A DNA stretch of 5,909 bases from Candidatus Omnitrophota bacterium (lineage in GTDB: Bacteria > Omnitrophota > Gorgyraeia > Gorgyraeales > Gorgyraeaceae): the NCBI GenBank assembly GCA_026387215.1, contig JAPLMC010000049.1, positions 1 to 5,909 of the forward strand. Direction: 5' to 3'. The notes below the pieces were generated by a model that had not been told where the DNA came from, made no database searches, and saw only the letters and a program-made list of their open reading frames with translations. The position numbers and the translations under genes are program-made. This document shows, piece after piece, positions 1 through 5,476 of this stretch. The stretch's first letter is position 1, and every line of letters starts with the position of its first letter.

Positions 1-17
1 ACCCCCTTTTTTTTCTG

Positions 18-770
18 CTATTCAACAAAAACCAGCAAAGCCATCACCCCGATTCCAAGCATAATAAAAACAAGTTGCAACAAAGACGTAGAAATCTTTA
101 CATGATCTTCCTTGTGAAGTTCAGGTATCAGATCAGAGCCTCCTATATATAAAAACCCGCCTGCTGTTATCGGCAGTAAATAAGTTGAAAAACCTCTTAT
201 TCTGGATTCCAGAATAAGAGCTATTACTGCGCCTACAACAGCTGTAAGAGCTGAAATAAAATTGAAGAAAAGGGCTTTTTTCGCAGACATTCCGCTATAA
301 ATAAGTATGCCAAAGTCGCCTATTTCCTGGGGTATCTCATGAAGTATTACAGCTAGAGTGGTTGCAATGCCTATAGGAACAGATACCGCAAAGCTCGCAG
401 CCACTATCATTCCGTCCAGCATATTATGTACGCCGTCCCCTATAATATTCAGCGTAGCTACAGGATGGATATGTTCCTTGGAAGTCGGTATATGACAATG
501 CCTCCAGCGAATAAATTTCTCTAGAATGAAAAAAATAAAAAAACCTGCCAGTACATAGAGCGAAGTTTTCAGATTTACGCCGAGAGTTTCAAAAGACTGC
601 GGCAGAAGATGTATAAATGCATCGCCGAACAACCCGCCCACTGCAAAACTTACCATAAATAAAAGCATCGCCCTGAGTTTTGTCTTATTAAGCGAGAGCG
701 TTACCACGCCTATAAGCGATATAAGGCTTATAACAACCACGCTCCCTATAGTCCAAGCCCAAACCTTCAT
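18..770 (-). CDS. ZIP-family metal ion transporter (250 aa)
   Basis: This is a polytopic inner-membrane protein of the ZIP (ZRT/IRT-like) family, which moves divalent cations, usually Zn2+ but sometimes Fe, Mn or others. The two signature metal-site helices are visible: HNMLDG at residues 115-120 and HEIPQEIGD at 144-152, which supply the His, Asp and Glu ligands of the binuclear site. A His-rich cytoplasmic loop at residues 88-103 has H91, H93, H100 and H102. About seven or eight hydrophobic segments and the 250-residue length are normal for bacterial ZIPs. The ATG start is supported by a purine-rich Shine-Dalgarno site at 774-783 (GGGAGGGGAG, good spacing). It is the last gene of the run and is separated from trxB by a 155-base structured gap, so its membership of the arsenic operon is uncertain. 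Metal specificity and direction of transport cannot be read from the sequence. Family confidence is high. Confidence 0.93.
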   Translation of the reverse strand: MKVWAWTIGSVVVISLISLIGVVTLSLNKTKLRAMLLFMVSFAVGGLFGDAFIHLLPQSFETLGVNLKTSLYVLAGFFIFFILEKFIRWRHCHIPTSKEHIHPVATLNIIGDGVHNMLDGMIVAASFAVSVPIGIATTLAVILHEIPQEIGDFGILIYSGMSAKKALFFNFISALTAVVGAVIALILESRIRGFSTYLLPITAGGFLYIGGSDLIPELHKEDHVKISTSLLQLVFIMLGIGVMALLVFVE

Positions 771-773
771 CTA

Positions 774-783
774 CTCCCCTCCC
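774..783 (-). promoter_or_regulatory. Shine-Dalgarno site of the ZIP gene
   Basis: The minus strand reads GGGAGGGGAGTAG directly before ATG. The GGAGG core lies 7 nt from the start and fixes the start at 770. Confidence 0.75.
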
Positions 784-822
784 ATAAACTTGACATTCTG
801 ACAATGTAAGTTTTGTGAAGCG

Positions 823-842
823 CCACAGCTTTACAGCCATGG
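823..842 (-). repeat. Stem-loop with GUAA tetraloop upstream of the ZIP gene
   Basis: In the minus-strand RNA, CCAUGGCU pairs with AGCUGUGG (six Watson-Crick pairs and two G-U wobbles) around the GNRA-type loop GUAA. The wobbles only pair in the minus-strand RNA, which is the direction of transcription, suggesting a genuine RNA structure. Confidence 0.45.
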
Positions 843-854
843 TTTTTTTATTGC

Positions 855-878
855 GGGGTTCGCTTTTAAGCGAATCCC
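855..878. repeat. Inverted repeat / stem-loop in the trxB-ZIP gap
   Basis: Arms GGGGTTCGCTT and AAGCGAATCCC flank a 2-nt centre. They pair at all but one position, which is G-U on the plus-strand RNA and A-C on the minus-strand RNA. The T run at 843-849 lies on the wrong side for a minus-strand terminator. Confidence 0.6.
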
Positions 879-925
879 GAGCCAGCCTCATTAATCCCTC
901 GGAGCTTTATGGCGAGGGGTAAAGT

Positions 926-991
926 TTATTGGTTTTCAATATAATGCTGGCTGCTAAATGCCGCTGTAGCGCCGTCTCCGCAGGCAGTCAC
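926..991 (-). pseudogene. trxB: Displaced original 3' end of trxB
   Basis: If one copy of the 47-bp duplication is removed, the trxB frame continues from RQV into these bases. It encodes a typical thioredoxin reductase end (VTACGDGATAA then FSSQHYIENQ) and stops at TAA, 926-928. The ACGDGATAA stretch is the conserved C-terminal FAD-contact and helix region of the family. In the sequence as given it is out of frame and behind a stop at 1000-1002, so it is not translated as part of the protein. It is strong evidence that the duplication is secondary, whether by mutation or artefact. Confidence 0.85.
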
Positions 992-1086
992 CACCTGTCT
1001 TAATAGCTTTTTACGACAGTCGCCGCACGCAAATATGCCACCTGTCTTAATAGCTTTTTACGACAGTCGCCGCACGCAAATATGCC
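991..1086. repeat. Perfect 47-bp tandem duplication inside trxB
   Basis: The unit starting CACCTGTCTTAATAGC at 992-1038 is repeated without mismatch at 1039-1085. Identity at this offset extends one base on each side. As 47 is not a multiple of three, the second copy shifts the trxB frame and brings in a stop codon. Each unit contains an imperfect inverted repeat (CTGTCTTAA / TTACGACAG), which could promote replication slippage. Confidence 0.97.
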
Positions 1087-1887
1087 CGGCTTCGAAGCCA
1101 GGCAGTTATCGTCCGAGATTATATAACCGTTTTCGTCCATAGACAGGGTGTCTTTCAAAAAACTGGTATTAGGCGTATACCCTACAAATATAAAAACGCC
1201 ATCGCATAAAAAATCCGTCTCAACCCCGGTTTTTACATTCTTTATCTTAACGCCTGTAACTTTATTAGCTCCTTTAATATCCGTAACAATCGAATCCCAT
1301 ATAAATTCTATTTTCTTATTCGCAAAAGCCCTTTCCTGTAAAATCTTTGTACCGCGCAATGCGTTTCTTCTATGCACAACAGTAACTTTTCTTACAAATC
1401 TTGTCAGAAAAAGCGCTTCTTCAAGCGCTGTATCTCCTCCTCCAGCCACAACTGTTTCTTTATCTTTAAAAAGTGCACCGTCGCAGGTACCGCAATACGA
1501 CACGCCTCTTCCTCTGAACTTATCTTCTCCTGGAATATTTAATTTCTTAGGGCTTGCGCCGCTTGCTATAATAACCGAGCGCGCAATATAAGATTTATCT
1601 TCTGTAATTACCTGCCATAGAGAATTGTTATTTTTAATGCTTTTTACTTCGCTTACAATAAATTCTGTGCCAAATTTCTCAGCCTGCTTCTTAAATTTTT
1701 CTACTAATTCAAATCCATTAACACCTTCAGGAAATCCAGGATAATTCTCAATATGATCTGTAGTAACAGCCTGGCAAGGGACAGAGAAACTTTCTATTAG
1801 AAGCGTCTTAAGCCTGGCTCTTGAAGTATATATACCCGCGGTAAGGCCTGCTGGCCCGCCGCCTATAATAATTACATCGTAATCCAT
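1000..1887 (-). CDS. trxB: Thioredoxin reductase, C-terminus altered by frameshift (295 aa as read)
   Basis: This is an FAD- and NADPH-dependent flavoprotein that reduces thioredoxin in the cytoplasm. Visible motifs in order are the FAD dinucleotide fold GGGPAG (residues 9-14), the redox-active CGTC (132-135) followed by DGA, the NADPH fold GGGDTA (149-154) with VHRR (171-174), and the start of the second FAD motif GIFACGDC (268-275). The HRR triad indicates NADPH use. After RQV (281-283) the frame is shifted by a 47-bp duplication, giving 12 unrelated residues. The expected end, 21 residues including ACGDGATAA, lies out of frame at 926-991. Without one repeat copy the protein is 304 residues, normal for the family. 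If the change is real, FAD binding or folding is probably damaged. ATG at 1887 has no Shine-Dalgarno site but a TATAAT box 10 bases upstream. It could supply electrons to the thioredoxin-like proteins encoded upstream. Confidence 0.93.
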   Translation of the reverse strand: MDYDVIIIGGGPAGLTAGIYTSRARLKTLLIESFSVPCQAVTTDHIENYPGFPEGVNGFELVEKFKKQAEKFGTEFIVSEVKSIKNNNSLWQVITEDKSYIARSVIIASGASPKKLNIPGEDKFRGRGVSYCGTCDGALFKDKETVVAGGGDTALEEALFLTRFVRKVTVVHRRNALRGTKILQERAFANKKIEFIWDSIVTDIKGANKVTGVKIKNVKTGVETDFLCDGVFIFVGYTPNTSFLKDTLSMDENGYIISDDNCLASKPGIFACGDCRKKLLRQVAYLRAATVVKSY

Positions 1888-1897
1888 AGTATTAGTT

Positions 1898-1908
1898 ATT
1901 ATACCAAA
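1898..1908 (-). promoter_or_regulatory. Candidate extended -10 promoter of trxB
   Basis: The minus strand reads TTTGGTATAAT: a perfect TATAAT at 1898-1903 preceded by TGG, an extended -10. No good -35 is seen 16-18 nt upstream. Transcription would begin about 4-5 nt before the trxB ATG, giving a nearly leaderless mRNA. This would explain the missing Shine-Dalgarno site. Confidence 0.5.
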
Positions 1909-1920
1909 TTCTAGGCAGGT

Positions 1921-2964
1921 TTAGGAGAAATATCTTTTCTTAAAATATAAAGCTACAGCCACTAAGCTAATAAGCACAGGCACTTCTACCAAAGGCCCGA
2001 TAACAGCCGCAAACGCTACACCTGAATTTATACCGAATACAGCTACTGCCACTGCTATTGCAAGCTCAAAATTATTGCTCGCAGCTGTAAATGAAAGCGT
2101 AGCTGTTTTAGCGTAGCCAGCGTTATGTGTCCTGCCCATATAAAACGACACTAGAAACATTATTACAAAATATATCAAAAGCGGCACAGCGATGCGCACT
2201 ACATCCATGGGAATCTTGACTATAAATTCGCCTTTGAGCGAAAACATTACCACAATAGTAAAAAGAAGCGCGATGAGCGTCAGTGGACTAATGGCAGGGA
2301 TAAATTTCTTTTCATACCAGTCCTTGCCTTTAATCCTGATAAGGCTGAAACGGCTAATTATCCCGGCAAGAAACGGTATCCCTAGATAAATAAAAACACT
2401 ATGCGCGATCTGCGCCATGGTTACGTTCACAACCACTCCTTTTAAACCCAGCCACCCTGGCAATATCGTGATAAAAACCCACGCATATACTGAAAAAAAT
2501 AAAACTTGAAAAATAGAGTTAAATGCCACGAGCCCAGCGCAATATTCCGTGTCACCGCCAGCAAGGTCATTCCACACGATTACCATCGCTATGCATCTAG
2601 CAAGGCCTATCATGATAAGTCCCACCATGTATTCCGGGTAACCGCCTAGAAAAACTACAGCTAAGATAAACATCAGGATAGGGCCGATAATCCAGTTCTG
2701 AACAAGTGATAAGGAAAGTACTTTCACATTTTTAAAAACATCCCCGAGCTCTTCGTATTTAACTTTAGCCAGAGGAGGATACATCATTAAAATTAAGCCT
2801 ATAGCAATAGGAATATTTGTTGTGTCTATCTGAAATTTATTCCAAAAACTTACTATACCTGGATAAAAATACCCTCCTGCCACACCAAAGCCCATAGCCA
2901 GAAAAATCCACAATGTCAAAAATCTGTCTAAAAATGATAATCTTTTTATAATACCCTCGGACAT
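1921..2964 (-). CDS. acr3: Acr3-family arsenite efflux carrier (347 aa)
   Basis: This is a ten-helix inner-membrane carrier that exports As(OH)3 (often annotated ArsB, but of the Acr3 type). The family's essential residues are visible: the helix-4 cysteine in GLARC (Cys124), followed by IAMVIVWNDLA, and the helix-9 glutamate in ASNNFELA (Glu300). GPLVEVPV at 323-330 is the typical last-helix motif. The length is normal for bacterial Acr3. The ATG at 2964 follows the arsG stop by 16 bases; the Shine-Dalgarno site is weak (AAAGGA about 11 nt away). The next gene, trxB, begins 33 bases after its stop. No truncation is seen. This is the clearest evidence that the cluster handles arsenic. Confidence 0.96.
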   Translation of the reverse strand: MSEGIIKRLSFLDRFLTLWIFLAMGFGVAGGYFYPGIVSFWNKFQIDTTNIPIAIGLILMMYPPLAKVKYEELGDVFKNVKVLSLSLVQNWIIGPILMFILAVVFLGGYPEYMVGLIMIGLARCIAMVIVWNDLAGGDTEYCAGLVAFNSIFQVLFFSVYAWVFITILPGWLGLKGVVVNVTMAQIAHSVFIYLGIPFLAGIISRFSLIRIKGKDWYEKKFIPAISPLTLIALLFTIVVMFSLKGEFIVKIPMDVVRIAVPLLIYFVIMFLVSFYMGRTHNAGYAKTATLSFTAASNNFELAIAVAVAVFGINSGVAFAAVIGPLVEVPVLISLVAVALYFKKRYFS

Positions 2965-2980
2965 TGTTCTCGCTTTCCTT

Positions 2981-3670
2981 TTAAAAAATCTTAATAAGAT
3001 AGATACAGCTATAATAAAGGCCTACCAGAATAAAAATAACCCCGGTAATTTTTCGCATATATAATTCTAGAACTGTTAGTTTAGAAAACCATCTATTAAA
3101 TGAACTGACGCCTATTGCTATGGCTACCGCAAAAAATAATACGGGCAGGCCTGTTCCGATACCGTAAACTAGCGGAAGAATAACACCCATCTTATTGCTA
3201 AGCGCGAGAGGAATAAGGCTTCCGAAAAATAACGCCGCAGATATAGGACAGAAGGCAAGCGCAAAAAATGCTCCCAAGATAAACGCGCCAGGCGTGCCTG
3301 CTTTAATAAGGGCGTTACGGTGTTTCTCGGAAAGTACGAGTCCTGAAAATTTTAGTTTTATAACCTCTAGCAAAACAAGGCCTGTAAGTATCAGAATAGG
3401 CCCCATAGCTTTAACTACATACTTCTGTAGAAATTGCGCGGACTCAGGAACTGCCAGGACTGACTTAATAATAAGTATGCCCAAGATAGCGTAAGAAAAC
3501 ATCCTCCCAAGCGTATAAGCTAACCCCGCGAAGAAAACAAAAAATGGATGAGTGATGCGCTTTGAAATAAAAGATATCGCAGCAATATTAGTAGCGAGAG
3601 GACACGGGCTTATAGAAGTCAGTATCCCAAGCCACAACGCTGATAAAAATCCAGTTAAGAAAAGCGTCAT
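2981..3670 (-). CDS. arsG: ArsG-like membrane protein, CcdA/DsbD-type fold (229 aa)
   Basis: This is an integral membrane protein with about six helices, related to the CcdA/DsbD electron-transfer family. SPCPLATN at 21-28 in the first helix and FCPISAALFFG at 140-150 in the fourth each hold one Cys-Pro. In CcdA and DsbD the paired intramembrane cysteines carry electrons across the membrane. The combination with an adjacent ArsF-like CxxC protein matches the ArsG branch, described as an aromatic arsenical efflux permease in Bacteroides-type ars operons. Its ATG overlaps the arsF stop (ATGA, 4 bases), and a GAGG site lies within the end of arsF, so the two are translationally coupled. Whether it exports arsenicals, passes electrons to ArsF, or both cannot be told from the sequence. 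A plain CcdA is the main alternative, but no cytochrome c genes are nearby. Confidence 0.82.
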   Translation of the reverse strand: MTLFLTGFLSALWLGILTSISPCPLATNIAAISFISKRITHPFFVFFAGLAYTLGRMFSYAILGILIIKSVLAVPESAQFLQKYVVKAMGPILILTGLVLLEVIKLKFSGLVLSEKHRNALIKAGTPGAFILGAFFALAFCPISAALFFGSLIPLALSNKMGVILPLVYGIGTGLPVLFFAVAIAIGVSSFNRWFSKLTVLELYMRKITGVIFILVGLYYSCIYLIKIF

Positions 3671-4107
3671 TTATTCGCCTCTAAAAATTTTGCGACTTCT
3701 TCCTTTACATAATTATAGAATGCTTCTTTATTATCTAGGTAATCCCATACTTTCTCAAGATTTTTATACTCCACTTCCTTTCCGCCTTTTATCTTAGAGA
3801 TAACAAGCGATTTTGTGTAAAGCTTATAATCCTTTGCGAAATGCTCGTTGCCTTTCTCGTCTATATTAATTATTTCATATTCCAATTCGCCTGAAGCAAG
3901 CTCTTTGGCAAAATATTTATCAATCGCTTCTTTGGAATACTTTTCTATTTTATAGCAATTTGAGCACCTGAAATCACCATGGAAATAATAGGCTTTCACA
4001 CAATCTGTTTCTTGTGGTTTAGACATAGCAGTATCCGCCACTGCAGAGCATCTCATGCTCTGATTAATTAGAACAACAGCTAGAAGAATCAGAAATATTC
4101 TTTTCAA
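3667..4107 (-). CDS. arsF: ArsF-like exported CxxC protein (146 aa)
   Basis: This is a small thioredoxin-like protein predicted to act outside the cytoplasmic membrane. The N-terminus (KRIFLILLAVVLINQ) is a signal peptide or anchor. The family hallmark YYFHG (residues 40-44) precedes the redox motif CSNC (48-51). Later parts (NIDEKGNEHF near 81-90, a KSLVI strand, and YKNLEKVWDYL near 114-124) fit the ArsF family, which is annotated as linked to nitrophenyl/arsenical reduction. Two further cysteines occur at positions 20 and 36; Cys20 does not sit in a good lipobox. The start is taken as TTG at 4107, because it is preceded by an AGGA site and gives the signal peptide. The next in-frame ATG (residue 18) would destroy it. 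The gene begins 9 bases after the small thioredoxin gene and overlaps arsG. The function is inferred from family and context; the exact reaction is unproven. Confidence 0.8.
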   Translation of the reverse strand: MKRIFLILLAVVLINQSMRCSAVADTAMSKPQETDCVKAYYFHGDFRCSNCYKIEKYSKEAIDKYFAKELASGELEYEIINIDEKGNEHFAKDYKLYTKSLVISKIKGGKEVEYKNLEKVWDYLDNKEAFYNYVKEEVAKFLEANK

Positions 4108-4116
4108 CCTTATATC

Positions 4117-4350
4117 CTATTTCGAGATAATTTTTTTAATCTCGCCTTTGCTCAATATCTTACCAGAAGAGACAATAGAGCCGTCAACAACCAATGCAGG
4201 CGTAATCATTACGCCGTATTCTGTGATTTTATCAATATCCATCACCTTGGAAATCTCAGCTATAATATTCAATTCTTTTACCGCTGCCTCGGCATTTGCG
4301 ATAAGCTGTTTACACCCTGGACACCCTATGCCTAAAATTTCTATTTTCAT
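4117..4350 (-). CDS. Small redox-active thioredoxin-fold protein (77 aa)
   Basis: This is a minimal thioredoxin/glutaredoxin-like protein of the small redox-active disulfide type (MTH895/TM0996-like). CPGC at residues 10-13 follows the first strand and is the dithiol active site. ITPALVVDG at 49-57 contains the expected cis-proline after strand 3. The 70-80 residue length is usual and there is no signal peptide, so it is cytoplasmic. Its ATG follows the permease stop codon with no gap (TAG then ATG) and no clear Shine-Dalgarno site, implying translation by re-initiation. Such proteins often accompany ArsP-type permeases and ArsF/ArsG, where ArsE of Bacteroides may be an equivalent. It probably reduces the arsenical or the permease thiols and is recharged by TrxB; this role is inferred. 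Confidence 0.88.
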   Translation of the reverse strand: MKIEILGIGCPGCKQLIANAEAAVKELNIIAEISKVMDIDKITEYGVMITPALVVDGSIVSSGKILSKGEIKKIISK

Positions 4351-5310
4351 CTAAAGTAAAAGTTTTTGCAAAAAATTAAACAAATAACCAACAAAAATAA
4401 TTGCAAAGGTAGTTATCGCGAAAAATATAGAAATTAATCTTAAACGCATCGCCCTTCTTAACATAATTGCCTCTGGCAGGCTTAATGCCGCGACAGCCAT
4501 CATGAACGCCAAAGCAGTACCCAGAGGAATACCTTTTTGAAATAAGACAACGGCAATAGGCACTATAGCGGCGCAGCTTCCGTACATAGGAACACCTATA
4601 ATTGTAGCAATAGGCACAGAAAATATCCCTGTTTTACTAATTAAGGCGTGTATGATTTCCTGCGGGATATAATTATGTATAAATGCCCCCAGTCCAACTC
4701 CGATTAACACCCATACCCAGAGTTTACGCACAATACTATTTGATTCTTGAACCCCGAAAACAATCCTCTGTCTGATGCATTTATACTTTATCTCAGATAT
4801 TTCTTCCGTGTTTTCATTCAGGATATCTTTTTCAACATATCGCTCCAGTTTCATTTTACCCAGAATAATCCCTGAAATAATTCCTATAGCCATGCCGCTT
4901 ATTATATAAGCCAAGGTGATCTTCCAGCCAAAAAATCCAAGCATCAAAACAACCAGATATTCGTTGATCAAAGGGGACGTGATAAGAAAAGAAAAGGTTA
5001 TGCCCAAAGGCACGCCTGCTTTTAAGAAACTTATAAAAATCGGTATTGAAGAGCATGAACAAAACGGCGTGACAGCTCCAAAGAATGACGCGAAGAAATT
5101 GCCCCAGCCCTTTGTCCCTGTAATCCAGGATTTTATTTTCTGCTGAGAGATAAAGCTCCTCAGAAATCCTATAACAGCTATCAAGACATATAGGAGCAGC
5201 ATAATCTTAACAGAGTCGTAGATGAAAAAATTTATGCTGGATCCCAGCTTAGAATCCGGTCTAAGCTTCAGAATAGAATATGTCAACCAGTCAATTATCA
5301 GCTGCAGCAC
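4351..5310 (-). CDS. DUF318/ArsP-type permease (319 aa)
   Basis: This is an inner-membrane permease of the ArsP_1 (formerly DUF318) family, whose characterised members export trivalent organoarsenicals; related proteins handle other metals. The protein shows an internal two-fold repeat. TPFCSCSSIPIF with AGVPLG (residues 81-103) and ITSPLINE (110-117) in the first half correspond to MYGSCAAIVPI with KGIPLG (242-264) and ALSLPEA (275-281) in the second. The CSCS motif (84-87) and Cys246 are likely metalloid ligands. A hydrophilic cytoplasmic loop spans about 151-195. The start is GTG at 5310, supported by AAAGGAG at 5318-5324 with 7-nt spacing. This makes the gene overlap the upstream Cys-rich gene by 13 bases. 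Its stop abuts the small thioredoxin start. The substrate is inferred from the neighbours (arsF, arsG, acr3); Cu/Zn export is an alternative. Confidence 0.88.
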   Translation of the reverse strand: MLQLIIDWLTYSILKLRPDSKLGSSINFFIYDSVKIMLLLYVLIAVIGFLRSFISQQKIKSWITGTKGWGNFFASFFGAVTPFCSCSSIPIFISFLKAGVPLGITFSFLITSPLINEYLVVLMLGFFGWKITLAYIISGMAIGIISGIILGKMKLERYVEKDILNENTEEISEIKYKCIRQRIVFGVQESNSIVRKLWVWVLIGVGLGAFIHNYIPQEIIHALISKTGIFSVPIATIIGVPMYGSCAAIVPIAVVLFQKGIPLGTALAFMMAVAALSLPEAIMLRRAMRLRLISIFFAITTFAIIFVGYLFNFLQKLLL

Positions 5311-5453
5311 GAACTGTCTCCTTTATCCGAAGGCTTGCAGCAGCATGATTCGGATTTGGCTTTTTCTTCCAACTTTTTATCTAATCTATCAAACAACTTG
5401 GCGAAGAAAGATTTCTTCTTGCCCTCTTTCGTATTGCTTTCATTATTTGCCAT
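5298..5453 (-). CDS. Small Lys-rich, Cys-tailed protein (51 aa), candidate metalloid binder
   Basis: This short gene reads MANNESNTKEGKKKSFFAK at its start. Residues 9-33 are a Lys/Glu-rich segment with hydrophobic spacing (FFAKLFDRLDKKLEEK) that could form an amphipathic helix. The end is CCCKPSDKGDSSCCS, with five cysteines at 37-39 and 49-50. It has no membrane segment and no signal peptide. The start is well supported: ATG at 5453 has AAGGAGGAG at 5457-5465. The gene sits 23 bases after the DUF134 gene and its stop overlaps the permease start by 13 bases. Clustered Cys suggest binding of As(III), Cu or another soft metal, perhaps delivering it to the permease; the amphipathic helix could dock on the membrane. 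I do not recognise a named family, and the function is inference from composition and context. Confidence 0.85.
   Translation of the reverse strand: MANNESNTKEGKKKSFFAKLFDRLDKKLEEKAKSESCCCKPSDKGDSSCCS
5318..5324 (-). promoter_or_regulatory. Shine-Dalgarno site deciding the GTG start of the permease
   Basis: AAAGGAG lies 7 nt before GTG (5308-5310) and inside the coding region of the Cys-rich gene. It supports GTG as the start and coupling of the two genes. Confidence 0.75.
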
Positions 5454-5456
5454 AAA

Positions 5457-5465
5457 CTCCTCCTT
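5457..5465 (-). promoter_or_regulatory. Strong Shine-Dalgarno site of the Cys-rich small gene
   Basis: AAGGAGGAG followed by TTT and ATG. The AGGAGG core is 5 nt from the start. It is among the best ribosome sites in the window and supports this short gene as real. Confidence 0.8.
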
Positions 5466-5476
5466 TTTATATAGCG

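Larger units (their letters stand above)
771..925 (-). other. Structured non-coding gap between trxB and the ZIP gene
   Basis: No convincing gene lies here. The gap holds three potential stem-loops. The first is at 894-920 (8 pairs including one wobble, 11-nt loop). The second is at 855-878 (11-bp arms with one non-Watson-Crick position). The third is at 823-842 (8-bp stem with two G-U wobbles in the minus-strand RNA, closing a GUAA tetraloop). A short dyad follows at 793-807 (ACATT...AATGT). None is followed by a U tract in the minus-strand direction, so none is a standard intrinsic terminator. The region could be a 5' leader of the ZIP mRNA, an mRNA-processing site between genes, or a dispersed intergenic repeat. 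No known riboswitch class was recognised. Confidence 0.45.

Noticed and set aside
790..795. TTGACA as a plus-strand -35 box
   Set aside because: There is no matching -10 at proper spacing and no plus-strand gene downstream.
855..878. Intrinsic terminator after trxB
   Set aside because: The stem is good but no T run follows on the minus strand; the nearby T run on the plus strand is on the wrong side. The 894-920 stem also lacks a U tract.
823..878. Cyclic-di-GMP or other known riboswitch upstream of the ZIP gene
   Set aside because: A GUAA-like loop is present, but the conserved core sequences of classes I know were not found.
688..891. 67-codon minus-strand reading frame overlapping the ZIP start and the gap
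   Set aside because: It overlaps the well-supported ZIP start in another frame, runs through the stem-loops, has no good ribosome site and resembles no family.
991..1086. CRISPR or other repeat array
   Set aside because: There are only two directly adjacent copies without spacers, and the unit is trxB coding sequence.
1148..1591. 147-codon plus-strand reading frame
   Set aside because: It lies antisense within trxB, whose motifs are unmistakable; its composition is that of a shadow frame.
2981..3670. Cytochrome c biogenesis CcdA
   Set aside because: The fold is shared, but the SPCPLATN / FCPISA motifs, the overlap with an ArsF-like gene and the arsenic context fit ArsG better; no cytochrome genes are nearby.
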